From CAZYQW01 sp964649825 (GTDB taxonomy: Bacteria; Planctomycetota; B15-G4; JADJEK01), in NCBI GenBank assembly GCA_964649825.1, contig CAZYQW010000003.1, positions 1 through 31,193 on the forward strand: a stretch of DNA of 31,193 nt, in the 5' to 3' direction. Numbering within the stretch: position 1 is the first letter of the stretch; each line of letters opens with the position of its first letter. The notes under the pieces were generated by a model. That model saw only the letters and a program-made list of their open reading frames with translations, was not told where the DNA came from and ran no database searches. Shown here one piece after another: positions 14,941-21,861 of the stretch. A program made the position numbers and the translations under genes.

Positions 14941-16596
14941 TCACCCGGAGAAGAACACGAACTCCAGCCCGCGCGTCGCCGCGTACCCTCCGATCGCCGC
15001 GGGGTCGGCGACGAACGCCTGCAGGATCACGGGCAGCCCGTCCAACGCCGGATTCGATGGAACCGGCGAGACGAATGAGGCCCATCCTTCCCCCGGGCCA
15101 GCGCCCGGAAGCACGAACGGAATGAAGGCGAGGGAAGCGGTGGCCGCGAGGTGGAAGGGCACGCCGTTCACGTTCGTTCCCGGCGGCGAGATCGCGGTGT
15201 CGAGCGCGAGGAGCGTGAGCGCGCCGCCGAGGCCCTGGTCCATCGCGAAGGTCAGGTTCGGGTTGCCGAGCACCGGCGGTTCCACGGCGGTCCACACCGG
15301 AATGAAGCCGCCGGTCCCCGCGTTTCCCACGCGAAACTGATTCGGTACCCGGTTCGACTCCGCGTACAACGTGGGTCGATCGAACGGCGGCAGTTGAGCC
15401 GCCACCCGCGGGTCGGTCAGCGCTCCGCCGAGGAACGCGACGAGCGCGTTCTTCTCCTGCGGCGTAAGGCCGAGCGGGATGATGGCCGGATCCTGGTTGA
15501 CGTGGAAGTCGCCGCCGCGGTCGTAGAAGTCGACCACGTCCATCAGCGTCGCCTTCGATCCGTTGTGGAAGTACGGTGCGCGCAGCCCGACGTTGCGGAG
15601 GGTCGGTGTCCGGAAGCGCCCGTTCTGCGGCGGATTGCCCGTGATGCCGCCCAGCCCCAGGTCCTCGAAGATCGGCCGGACGCCGATGTTGTGGAACAGG
15701 TTGTCCGTGAAGTTCGGCCCGCCGTGGCAGATGAAGCACCGGCCCGGGCCATTGAACACCTGACGCCCCTGCTGCTCCAGCGGAGTGAGCGCCGGCGGCA
15801 TCGGCGGCTGATCGATCGGCGCCGCGTTCGCGATCAGGATCCGTTCATACGTCGCGATCGCCATGATGATGCGCGCTGGCGTGACCTGCGCCGAGCCGAA
15901 CGCCTCGAGGAAGAGCTGCGGGTACGTCCTGCCCGCGATCCATGCGTCGAGAGCGCCAGGAACGCCCTCGGCGAGGACGAGCGGCGTTGCACCCTCGATC
16001 CGCGTCGCGACGTCGTTCCAATCGCGGCCGACGTGGCCCATCTCGCCGGTGCTCAACGGCGGCCCGGCCGCCTGCGACTCCAGCGCGGCGAGATCCGGCA
16101 GGATCGTGACTCCGGTCAGCGGGTCCTCGAACGACCCGTCGGCGCGGCCGTCCCAGAAGAGGCTCGGCGCGTACGCCGCGTTGATCATCGTCGGCGCCTT
16201 GCGGCCCGTCACCTGCGGGCGCAGGTCGAACGGCGCCTGATTCAGGTAGAACCCCGCGGCGTCGTTGAGCACGACGCCGGGCGAGCCGCGCACGTCGTCG
16301 TTGGTACCGAACTGCCCATCGAACCCCGGGTTCAACGAGATCGGACCGTTCGACTGCGAACGCGGATCCGACCCGCCGACGGCGGGGATGTGGCACGTGC
16401 CGCACGCGACCGTCCGAGTCGACGAGATCTGCTCGTCCCAGAACAGCACCTTGCCCAGGTTCACCTTCGCGGCGGTGATCGGGTTCCCCGCGGGAACCGG
16501 GGGAGGTGGCAACGGCGGGGGCGGCCCGGGCTGCGAGAGGGCGGAACTCGACCCGAGACAGGCGGCGATCACCGCGAGGGAGAGCGAAGCGCGCAC
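14941..16596 (-). CDS. secreted di-heme cytochrome c peroxidase family protein (CcpA/MauG-like) with extra C-terminal module
   Basis: A 551-residue protein from the GTG at 16596, supported by GGAAAGGA a few bases upstream and by a signal peptide (MRASLSLAVIAACLGSSSAL). The longer upstream frame is not signal-like. A Pro-rich linker follows (23-37). Two c-type haem sites are present: C65-G-T-C-H69 and C287-F-I-C-H291. Other family marks are NLGKVLFWDEQIS, SLFWDGRADGSFEDPL (145-160), GEMGH (184-188, possible Met ligand) and FRTPTLRNVGLRAPYFHNGS (328-347). Periplasmic members reduce hydrogen peroxide with electrons from small cytochromes, while MauG-type members oxidise proteins; sequence alone does not separate these. 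Residues 415-551 are an added module, absent from short CcpA proteins, resembling the end of the FG-GAP protein at 1129. It is divergent from an OmpR-type two-component pair. Confidence 0.9.
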   Translation of the reverse strand: MRASLSLAVIAACLGSSSALSQPGPPPPLPPPPVPAGNPITAAKVNLGKVLFWDEQISSTRTVACGTCHIPAVGGSDPRSQSNGPISLNPGFDGQFGTNDDVRGSPGVVLNDAAGFYLNQAPFDLRPQVTGRKAPTMINAAYAPSLFWDGRADGSFEDPLTGVTILPDLAALESQAAGPPLSTGEMGHVGRDWNDVATRIEGATPLVLAEGVPGALDAWIAGRTYPQLFLEAFGSAQVTPARIIMAIATYERILIANAAPIDQPPMPPALTPLEQQGRQVFNGPGRCFICHGGPNFTDNLFHNIGVRPIFEDLGLGGITGNPPQNGRFRTPTLRNVGLRAPYFHNGSKATLMDVVDFYDRGGDFHVNQDPAIIPLGLTPQEKNALVAFLGGALTDPRVAAQLPPFDRPTLYAESNRVPNQFRVGNAGTGGFIPVWTAVEPPVLGNPNLTFAMDQGLGGALTLLALDTAISPPGTNVNGVPFHLAATASLAFIPFVLPGAGPGEGWASFVSPVPSNPALDGLPVILQAFVADPAAIGGYAATRGLEFVFFSG

Positions 16597-16708
16597 GTTC
16601 GTCCTTTCCGGCCGCGACGGCGGCGGCCATGCGTATGCGTCCGCCCCGCCGCGGGCGGGAAGCGGACAAGGCGTGGGGCAACTGCGCCCAGGGATACCGC
16701 GTCGAACG

Positions 16709-16781
16709 TGAGAGGAGGGTGAGAGGCGGAACCCAAAACGGAACCTCCTGCGAAAAAAGAAGATGAGAGGACGATGAGAAA
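16709..16781. promoter_or_regulatory. two tandem TGAGAGG repeat pairs with 11-bp period (response-regulator box)
   Basis: TGAGAGG starts at 16709 and 16720 (11 bases apart). A second pair, TGAGAGG and TGAGAAA, starts at 16764 and 16775 (again 11 apart). The two pairs are offset by 55 bases, five times 11. OmpR/PhoB-family regulators bind head-to-tail to direct repeats of about 11-bp period, and such a regulator is encoded 111 bases downstream. The first pair lies 12 bases upstream of a weak minus-strand -10-like TATCCC (16691-16696) for the peroxidase; the second lies 36-53 bases upstream of a plus-strand TACACT (16817-16822). Control of both transcription units is an inference. Confidence 0.6.
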
Positions 16782-16823
16782 CGCCCGCGGGGCGGCCGGG
16801 CGCGCGATCCGCGTCGTACACTT

Positions 16824-16847
16824 CGATCGCGGCTGCTCCCGCGATCG
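16824..16847 (+). promoter_or_regulatory. 9-bp palindrome in response-regulator leader
   Basis: CGATCGCGG (16824-16832) and CCGCGATCG (16839-16847) pair perfectly around a six-base loop. The element follows directly after the -10-like TACACT at 16817-16822 and lies 45-68 bases before the response-regulator start codon. It could be a leader hairpin or a dimer operator. It has no T-run. Confidence 0.4.
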
Positions 16848-16891
16848 TCGGCGATTCCGGCGCGCGGCTCCGCTCCCGGCCGGGTGAAACG

Positions 16892-17569
16892 ATGCGCGTC
16901 TTGGTCGTCGAGGACTTCAGCCCCCTGAGGAACGCCGTCGCGAAGGCGCTGCGCGAGGATGGCTACTCGGTCGACGCGACCGGTGACGGTCGGGACGGAC
17001 TCCTCCGGGCGACATCCGAGACCTATGACGTCGTCCTCCTCGACCTCATGCTTCCCGGCCTCGACGGGCTCGAAGTGCTGAAGCGGCTGCGGGCGGACGG
17101 GCGCGACGGTCAGATCCTGATCCTCACCGCGAAGGACACGGTGGAGGATCGCGTCACCGGGCTCGATCTCGGCGCCGATGACTACCTCGTGAAGCCGTTC
17201 GCGATCGAGGAGATGCTTGCGCGCGTCCGTGCGCTCGTGCGCCGCGCGTACGCTCGCCGCGAGCCCGTCATCCGCGTCGGCCACGTCGAGATCCACCCCG
17301 CCGGTCAGACCGTGCGCGTCGCCGGAGAGCCGGTCGAGATGACCGCGAAGGAGTTCGCGCTCCTGCGCTACCTCGCGATGCGCACCGGCGAGGTCGTCAC
17401 GCGGACCGAGATCTGGGAACACGTGTACGACGACCGCTCGCTCGCCACGAGCAACGTCGTCGACGTCTACATCGGCTACCTGCGCAAGAAGCTCGAACGT
17501 CCCGGGTGTCCCCGGCTGATCCACACCCGTCGCGGCGCGGGGTACGTCTTCACGGACGCCTCGCCGTGA
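16892..17569 (+). CDS. OmpR/PhoB-family response regulator
   Basis: A 225-residue transcription factor. The receiver domain (1-120) has the acidic pair Glu7/Asp8, phosphoacceptor Asp51 in LLDLMLPGLDG, Thr79 and Lys101 in DDYLVKPF. The winged-helix effector domain (about 125-222) shows the OmpR pattern EMTAKEFALLRYLAMRTGEV (from 149), RTEIWEHVYD, SNVVDVYIGYLRKKLE and the wing RRGAGYVF. It should bind 11-bp-period direct repeats such as those at 16709-16781. Its stop codon overlaps the kinase start (GTGA), so the pair is translated together. The divergent peroxidase gene suggests a redox, peroxide or metal-related signal, which is an inference from context. Confidence 0.94.
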   Translation: MRVLVVEDFSPLRNAVAKALREDGYSVDATGDGRDGLLRATSETYDVVLLDLMLPGLDGLEVLKRLRADGRDGQILILTAKDTVEDRVTGLDLGADDYLVKPFAIEEMLARVRALVRRAYARREPVIRVGHVEIHPAGQTVRVAGEPVEMTAKEFALLRYLAMRTGEVVTRTEIWEHVYDDRSLATSNVVDVYIGYLRKKLERPGCPRLIHTRRGAGYVFTDASP

Positions 17570-19110
17570 CGTCCCTGCGCTCGCGGCTGGTCATCTTCAT
17601 CGCGGTCGGGATCACGGCGATCTTGACCGGTGGCGGCTACATGACGTACGACCGCGTCCGCGCGCGCGCGTGGCGCGAGCTCGACCGCGGCCTCGAGACC
17701 GTCGCTCGATCCATCGCGGCGAACGTCGGACACGCGATGGTGATCCACCGCAAGCAGCTTCGCCCACGACCGGACGACTGGCTCGACCCGATCCCGCTCG
17801 CCGACGATCTCACGATCTGGGTCCTGCGCCCCGACGGAGAGCCGATCGGGAGTCGCGGTCCGCACGCCGACGCCGATCCTCCTCCACTCGAGGTGACGGC
17901 GGAACCCTCGTTCGCGACGACGACGCTCGCGAGCGCCGCCGGGTCGCGCGTCGTCGCGCTTTCGTTTCGACCTCCGGCGCCCCGTGAGCTCGGACGCGGC
18001 CTGCCGGCGCGGTTCGGACGGCCGCTCTCCGAGCGTCTCGGCGAGCTCGCGCGGGATCGCCCGCCGCGCGACGGCGACGGCGCGGACGCGGACGAGGAGC
18101 CGGACCGCCGGCCGATCTCCTTGTACGTCGCCCGCGACGTCGGCGACCTCGAGGTCGGGCTCGCTCACCTCCGCGACCTCCTCACGATCACGTGGCTCGC
18201 GTCCGTGCTCGCGACGATCCTCATCGTCTCTTTCGTCGTACATCGAGGACTCGCCCCCGTGATCGACCTGCAGCAGCAGCTCGGCGAGCTCGACGAGAAG
18301 CGGCTCGACCATCGCGTAGCGGTGGCCGGCGCGCCGACCGAGATCACGCCCGTCATCGAGCAGTTGAACGTGCTGCTCGCGCGGCTCGAAGGGGCGTTCG
18401 AGCGCGAGAAGCGGTTCAACGCGCACGCGGCGCACGAGCTGCGGACCCCGCTCGCGGGGATCCGTGCGATCCTCGAGGTGTCGCTTGGCCGGGCACGCGC
18501 CCCCGACGAGCATCGCGAAGCGGAGCGCGAGTGCCTGGAGGTGACGATGCAGATGCAGGCGGTCGTCGAGAGCCTGCTCGATCTCGCGCGTCTCGAGTCG
18601 GGCGAACTCGCGATCGAGCGCGAGCCGGTCGCGCTCGCGGACCTCGTCGCGTCGGCGGTTCGGTCGTATCGGTCCGCGGCGTCGGAGCGGAACCTGTGCT
18701 TCGAGAACGCGGTCGACGCGAACGGCGTCGTCACGACGTCGCGACCGCTCGCGCGACGCGTGGTCGACAACGTGATCGAGAACGCCGTCTGCTACGCGGA
18801 TCGAGCGACGGCGATCCGAGTGCGCTCGGGACAGGATGAGGACGCGGCCTGGCTCGCCGTCGAGAACGTGGCCACGGCGGCGCCGGCCGACCTCGCCGAA
18901 CGCGCGTTCGACGCGTTCTGGCGGGCCGACGCGGCGCGCACCGAGACCGGCCAGCACGCCGGTCTCGGCCTCGCGCTCTGCCGCCGGATCCTCCGCGCGC
19001 TCGACGGGACGGTCGCCGCGACCTACGACGGCGCGCGCTTCACGGTTCGCATCCGCTGGCCGCGCCCGCCCGCCGCGGCAAACGACGGTCAGAGCGTCGC
19101 CGGACGGTAG
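17566..19110 (+). CDS. sensor histidine kinase
   Basis: A 514-residue inner-membrane kinase. The GTG at 17566 is chosen because it forms a GTGA overlap with the response regulator and starts a membrane segment (TSLRSRLVIFIAVGITAIL, TM1 about 7-25). The sensor region runs to about residue 205 and contains a polar, acidic, Pro/Arg-rich insertion near 160-183. TM2 spans about 206-226, followed by a HAMP-like linker. The dimerisation domain has FNAHAAHELRTPL with the phosphorylated His290. The ATPase domain has RVVDNVIENAVCYA (N box) and GLGLAL (G2 box). The sensor has no Cys or His cluster that would name its ligand. The 3' end overlaps the convergent mutase gene by 22 bases. Confidence 0.92.
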   Translation: MTSLRSRLVIFIAVGITAILTGGGYMTYDRVRARAWRELDRGLETVARSIAANVGHAMVIHRKQLRPRPDDWLDPIPLADDLTIWVLRPDGEPIGSRGPHADADPPPLEVTAEPSFATTTLASAAGSRVVALSFRPPAPRELGRGLPARFGRPLSERLGELARDRPPRDGDGADADEEPDRRPISLYVARDVGDLEVGLAHLRDLLTITWLASVLATILIVSFVVHRGLAPVIDLQQQLGELDEKRLDHRVAVAGAPTEITPVIEQLNVLLARLEGAFEREKRFNAHAAHELRTPLAGIRAILEVSLGRARAPDEHREAERECLEVTMQMQAVVESLLDLARLESGELAIEREPVALADLVASAVRSYRSAASERNLCFENAVDANGVVTTSRPLARRVVDNVIENAVCYADRATAIRVRSGQDEDAAWLAVENVATAAPADLAERAFDAFWRADAARTETGQHAGLGLALCRRILRALDGTVAATYDGARFTVRIRWPRPPAAANDGQSVAGR

Positions 19111-20678
19111 CGCCCGAACACCCCCTCGAGCGCGGTGCAGATCTCGCCGATCGTGCAGTCGTGTTCGACCGCCGTCACGAGCCGAGGCATCAGATCGTCG
19201 TTGCCTGCCGCCGCGACCGTCAACTCCGCGAGCAGCTTCCGGACCGTCGCGTCGTCGCGACGCCGGCGCACCGCCTCGACGTCGGCGGTCCGCGCGTCGC
19301 GCAGACGGTCGTCGACGCGGAACGTTCGTGGCGCTTCCTCGGCGACCTGGTAGCGATTCACGCCGACGACGATCGTGTCGCCGCGCTCGACGGAGAGCTG
19401 GTGCTTGTAGGCCGCCTGATGGATCTCGCCCTGGATGAATCCCTGCTCGATCGCCGCCACGGAGCCTCCGAGCTCGTCGATCTTCTGCAGATAGGCTCGC
19501 GCCTCCTGCTCGAGCCGGTCGGTCAGCTCCTCGACGAACGGGGATCCACCGAGCGGATCGATGACATCGGCCACGCCCGACTCGTGAGCGATCACCTGCT
19601 GAGTCCGCAACGCGAGGATCGCCGACGCCTCGGTCGGAAGCGCGAGCGCCTCGTCCTTCGAATTCGTGTGCAGCGACTGCGTCCCGCCCAGCACGGCCGC
19701 GAGCGCCTGCAGCGTCACGCGCACGACGTTGACGTCCGGTTGCTGCGCCGTGAGCGTCGAGCCCGCGGTCTGCGTGTGGAACCGCAGGCGCATCGACTCG
19801 TCGTTCCTCGCGTCGAAACGCTCCTTCATGAGACGCGCCCAGAGCCGGCGCGCGGCGCGGAACTTCGCGACCTCCTCGAAGAAGTGGTTGTGGGAGTTGA
19901 AGAAAAACGAGAGCCGGCTCGCGAAGGCGTCGACGTCGAGACCGGCCGCGACGGCGCCTTCCACGTACGCGCAGCCGTTCGCGAGAGTGAACGCGATCTC
20001 CTGCACCGCCGTCGAGCCCGCCTCGCGCATGTGATAACCGGAGATCGAGATCGGGTTGAATCGCGGCAGCTCGCGCGCGCAGTAGCCGATCGTGTCGGTC
20101 ACGATCCGCATCGCGGGACGGATCGGGAATCGGTACGTCCCGCGCGCGATGTACTCCTTCAGCACGTCGTTCTGGATGGTCCCGCGGAGCTCGCGAGGGT
20201 CGATACCGCGGCGCTTTGCAAGCGCGACCGTGAACGCGAGCAGCACGGCCGCCGTCGCGTTGATCGTCATCGAGATCGAGACCTCGTCGAGCGGGATCCC
20301 ATCGAGGAGCCGGTCGAGGTCGTCGAGCGTCGCGATCGAGACCCCGACCTTGCCGACCTCGCCCTCGGCGAGCTCGTCGTCCGGGTCGTATCCCATCTGC
20401 GTGGGCAGGTCGAACGCGACCGAGAGCCCGGTCTGTCCCCGATCGAGAAGAGCTCGAAACCGCGCGTTGGTCTCGCGCGCGTCGCCGAAGCCCGCGTACT
20501 GGCGCATCGTCCAGGTGCGGCCCCGGTACATGGAGGGGTAGACGCCGCGCGTGAACGGGAACTCGCCGGGCTCGCCGAGCTCGGCCGCGGCGCGATCGAC
20601 CAACTCGTGGCTCGGATGGTAGACCGCGTCGATCCGGATCCCGGACGACGTCGAGCGCCCGGCTTCCTGGCCGGTCAT
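19089..20678 (-). CDS. mcmA1: methylmalonyl-CoA mutase large subunit (catalytic TIM-barrel part)
   Basis: A 529-residue enzyme subunit that interconverts methylmalonyl-CoA and succinyl-CoA using adenosylcobalamin. The ATG at 20678 is supported by AAGGA upstream and an ATGA overlap with rluD. Family motifs: FTRGVYPSMYRGRTWTMRQY (42-61, keeping the Tyr of the Y-x-x-M-Y motif), GQTGLSVAFDLPTQMGYD, GEVGKVGVSI, GTIQNDVLKEYIARGTYRFP followed by PAMRI (the CoA/carboxylate Arg), SISGYHMREAG (catalytic His) and GGTQSLHTNS. The retained Tyr and Arg favour methylmalonyl- over isobutyryl-CoA. The C-terminal B12-binding domain of single-chain mutases is missing: the protein ends after EVFGRY-type sequence, so a separate small subunit is needed and is not in this window. 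Neighbouring genes are not propionate genes. Confidence 0.93.
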   Translation of the reverse strand: MTGQEAGRSTSSGIRIDAVYHPSHELVDRAAAELGEPGEFPFTRGVYPSMYRGRTWTMRQYAGFGDARETNARFRALLDRGQTGLSVAFDLPTQMGYDPDDELAEGEVGKVGVSIATLDDLDRLLDGIPLDEVSISMTINATAAVLLAFTVALAKRRGIDPRELRGTIQNDVLKEYIARGTYRFPIRPAMRIVTDTIGYCARELPRFNPISISGYHMREAGSTAVQEIAFTLANGCAYVEGAVAAGLDVDAFASRLSFFFNSHNHFFEEVAKFRAARRLWARLMKERFDARNDESMRLRFHTQTAGSTLTAQQPDVNVVRVTLQALAAVLGGTQSLHTNSKDEALALPTEASAILALRTQQVIAHESGVADVIDPLGGSPFVEELTDRLEQEARAYLQKIDELGGSVAAIEQGFIQGEIHQAAYKHQLSVERGDTIVVGVNRYQVAEEAPRTFRVDDRLRDARTADVEAVRRRRDDATVRKLLAELTVAAAGNDDLMPRLVTAVEHDCTIGEICTALEGVFGRYRPATL

Positions 20679-21673
20679 CGCGGTTCCTTCGGGCGCTCGT
20701 GCTCGCGGTAGAACTCGAGCAGCTTCCGCATGTCGTCGGGCAGCGGCGACTCGAACTCCATCGACTCGTCCGTGATCGGATGCTTCAGCGTCAGCCGATG
20801 CGCGTGCAGCGCGTGTCTCCCGATGTCCGGGTACGGCTCGCCGCGATCCCTGCGCGACTGCTGCATCGAGTACCACTTCTGGCTGTAGCGCCGCCCGTAG
20901 ACCGCGTCCGCCATCACGGGGAATCCGATGTGCGCGAGGTGCACTCGGATCTGGTGGGTTCGCCCCGTGAACGGCATCGCGCGCGCGTAGGTCGCGTTCT
21001 CGAAGCGCTCGATCACCTCGTAGAACGTGGACGACGGCTTCCCGGCCTCGGGGTCGATCCGCATGCGGTCCTTGTGCTTCGGATCCTGACCGATCGCGAG
21101 GTCGATGTAGTCCGAGTCGAACGGCATGGTGCCGACGAGCATCGCGTGATACTCCTTCCGGACCTGCTTCGCCTTGAACTGCTCGACGAGGTTCAGCCGC
21201 GCGTGATTGGTCTTGGCGACGACCATCACGCCGGAGGTGTTGCCGTCGAGGCGATGAACGATGCCGGGGCGAAACACGACTCCGACCCGTGCGATGTTCG
21301 GGTCGTGGTGCACCAGCGCATTCACCAACGTTCCACGGACGGTACTCGGTCCGGGGTGGACGATCATGCCGGCCGGCTTCTCGACGACCAGGATGAAGTC
21401 ATCCTCGTAGACGATGCTCAGCGGGATCGGCTCCGGCTCGGGCGTGCTCTCGGTGTGAGGCGCCAGCCGGACCCGGACCTGGTCGCCAGGCCCGAGGCGA
21501 TAGGCGGGTCTGACCGTCTTCTGATTCACCGTGATCTCGCCGGACACGATGAGGCCCGTCAGAAATGACCGTGAATACGTCGGATAGAACCGGTTTCCGA
21601 GGAAACGATCGATCCGTGAGCCGGCCTCGGCTTCGCCGATGTCGATATCGACGGTGGTTGTTTGCGTGTCCAT
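20675..21673 (-). CDS. rluD: 23S rRNA pseudouridine synthase, RluD family
   Basis: A 332-residue enzyme that isomerises uridines of large-subunit rRNA (helix 69 in E. coli). An S4-type RNA-binding domain occupies about 17-75 (RIDRFLGNRF, ITVNQKTVRPAYRLGPGD). The catalytic domain follows, with HRLDGNTSG (140-148, catalytic Asp143), VRKEYHAML, FTGRTHQIRVHLAHIG-P and HALHAHRLTLKHP. Length is normal for the family. No Shine-Dalgarno sequence precedes the ATG at 21673. The stop codon overlaps the mutase start (ATGA), so the two unrelated functions are probably translationally coupled. Other RluA-family specificities are possible. Confidence 0.92.
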   Translation of the reverse strand: MDTQTTTVDIDIGEAEAGSRIDRFLGNRFYPTYSRSFLTGLIVSGEITVNQKTVRPAYRLGPGDQVRVRLAPHTESTPEPEPIPLSIVYEDDFILVVEKPAGMIVHPGPSTVRGTLVNALVHHDPNIARVGVVFRPGIVHRLDGNTSGVMVVAKTNHARLNLVEQFKAKQVRKEYHAMLVGTMPFDSDYIDLAIGQDPKHKDRMRIDPEAGKPSSTFYEVIERFENATYARAMPFTGRTHQIRVHLAHIGFPVMADAVYGRRYSQKWYSMQQSRRDRGEPYPDIGRHALHAHRLTLKHPITDESMEFESPLPDDMRKLLEFYREHERPKEPR

Positions 21674-21861
21674 GGAGGGGGAGAAACTCGGTTGCGCGTC
21701 TTCACGATCCTGTTACCCTCGCCGAGCTTAGCGCTAGAAATTCCGTTCTGGGCGTCGAATCCGGGCGGCTCCGGCCCACGGCCCTCGGTGATTCGGCCGG
21801 AGAAAACGCGTCCCGAGATTCGCGGCCCCGCTCTCCCTCGTTCAGCGAGTTCGAACCCACG
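21674..21861. other. divergent intergenic region with 8-bp inverted repeat
   Basis: This 188-base region separates the divergent rluD and SUMF1 genes. CTCCGGCC (21769-21776) and GGCCGGAG (21795-21802) form a perfect 8-bp inverted repeat with an 18-base spacer, followed by AAAA on plus. It lies 60-93 bases upstream of the SUMF1 start and may be an operator or leader stem. A CTTAGCGCTAG palindrome-like stretch lies near 21728-21736. No convincing promoter boxes were identified. Confidence 0.4.

Noticed and set aside
21847..21859. GTTCGAACCC, reminiscent of a tRNA T-loop
   Set aside because: No acceptor, D or anticodon stems can be drawn around it, and it lies in the SUMF1 leader.
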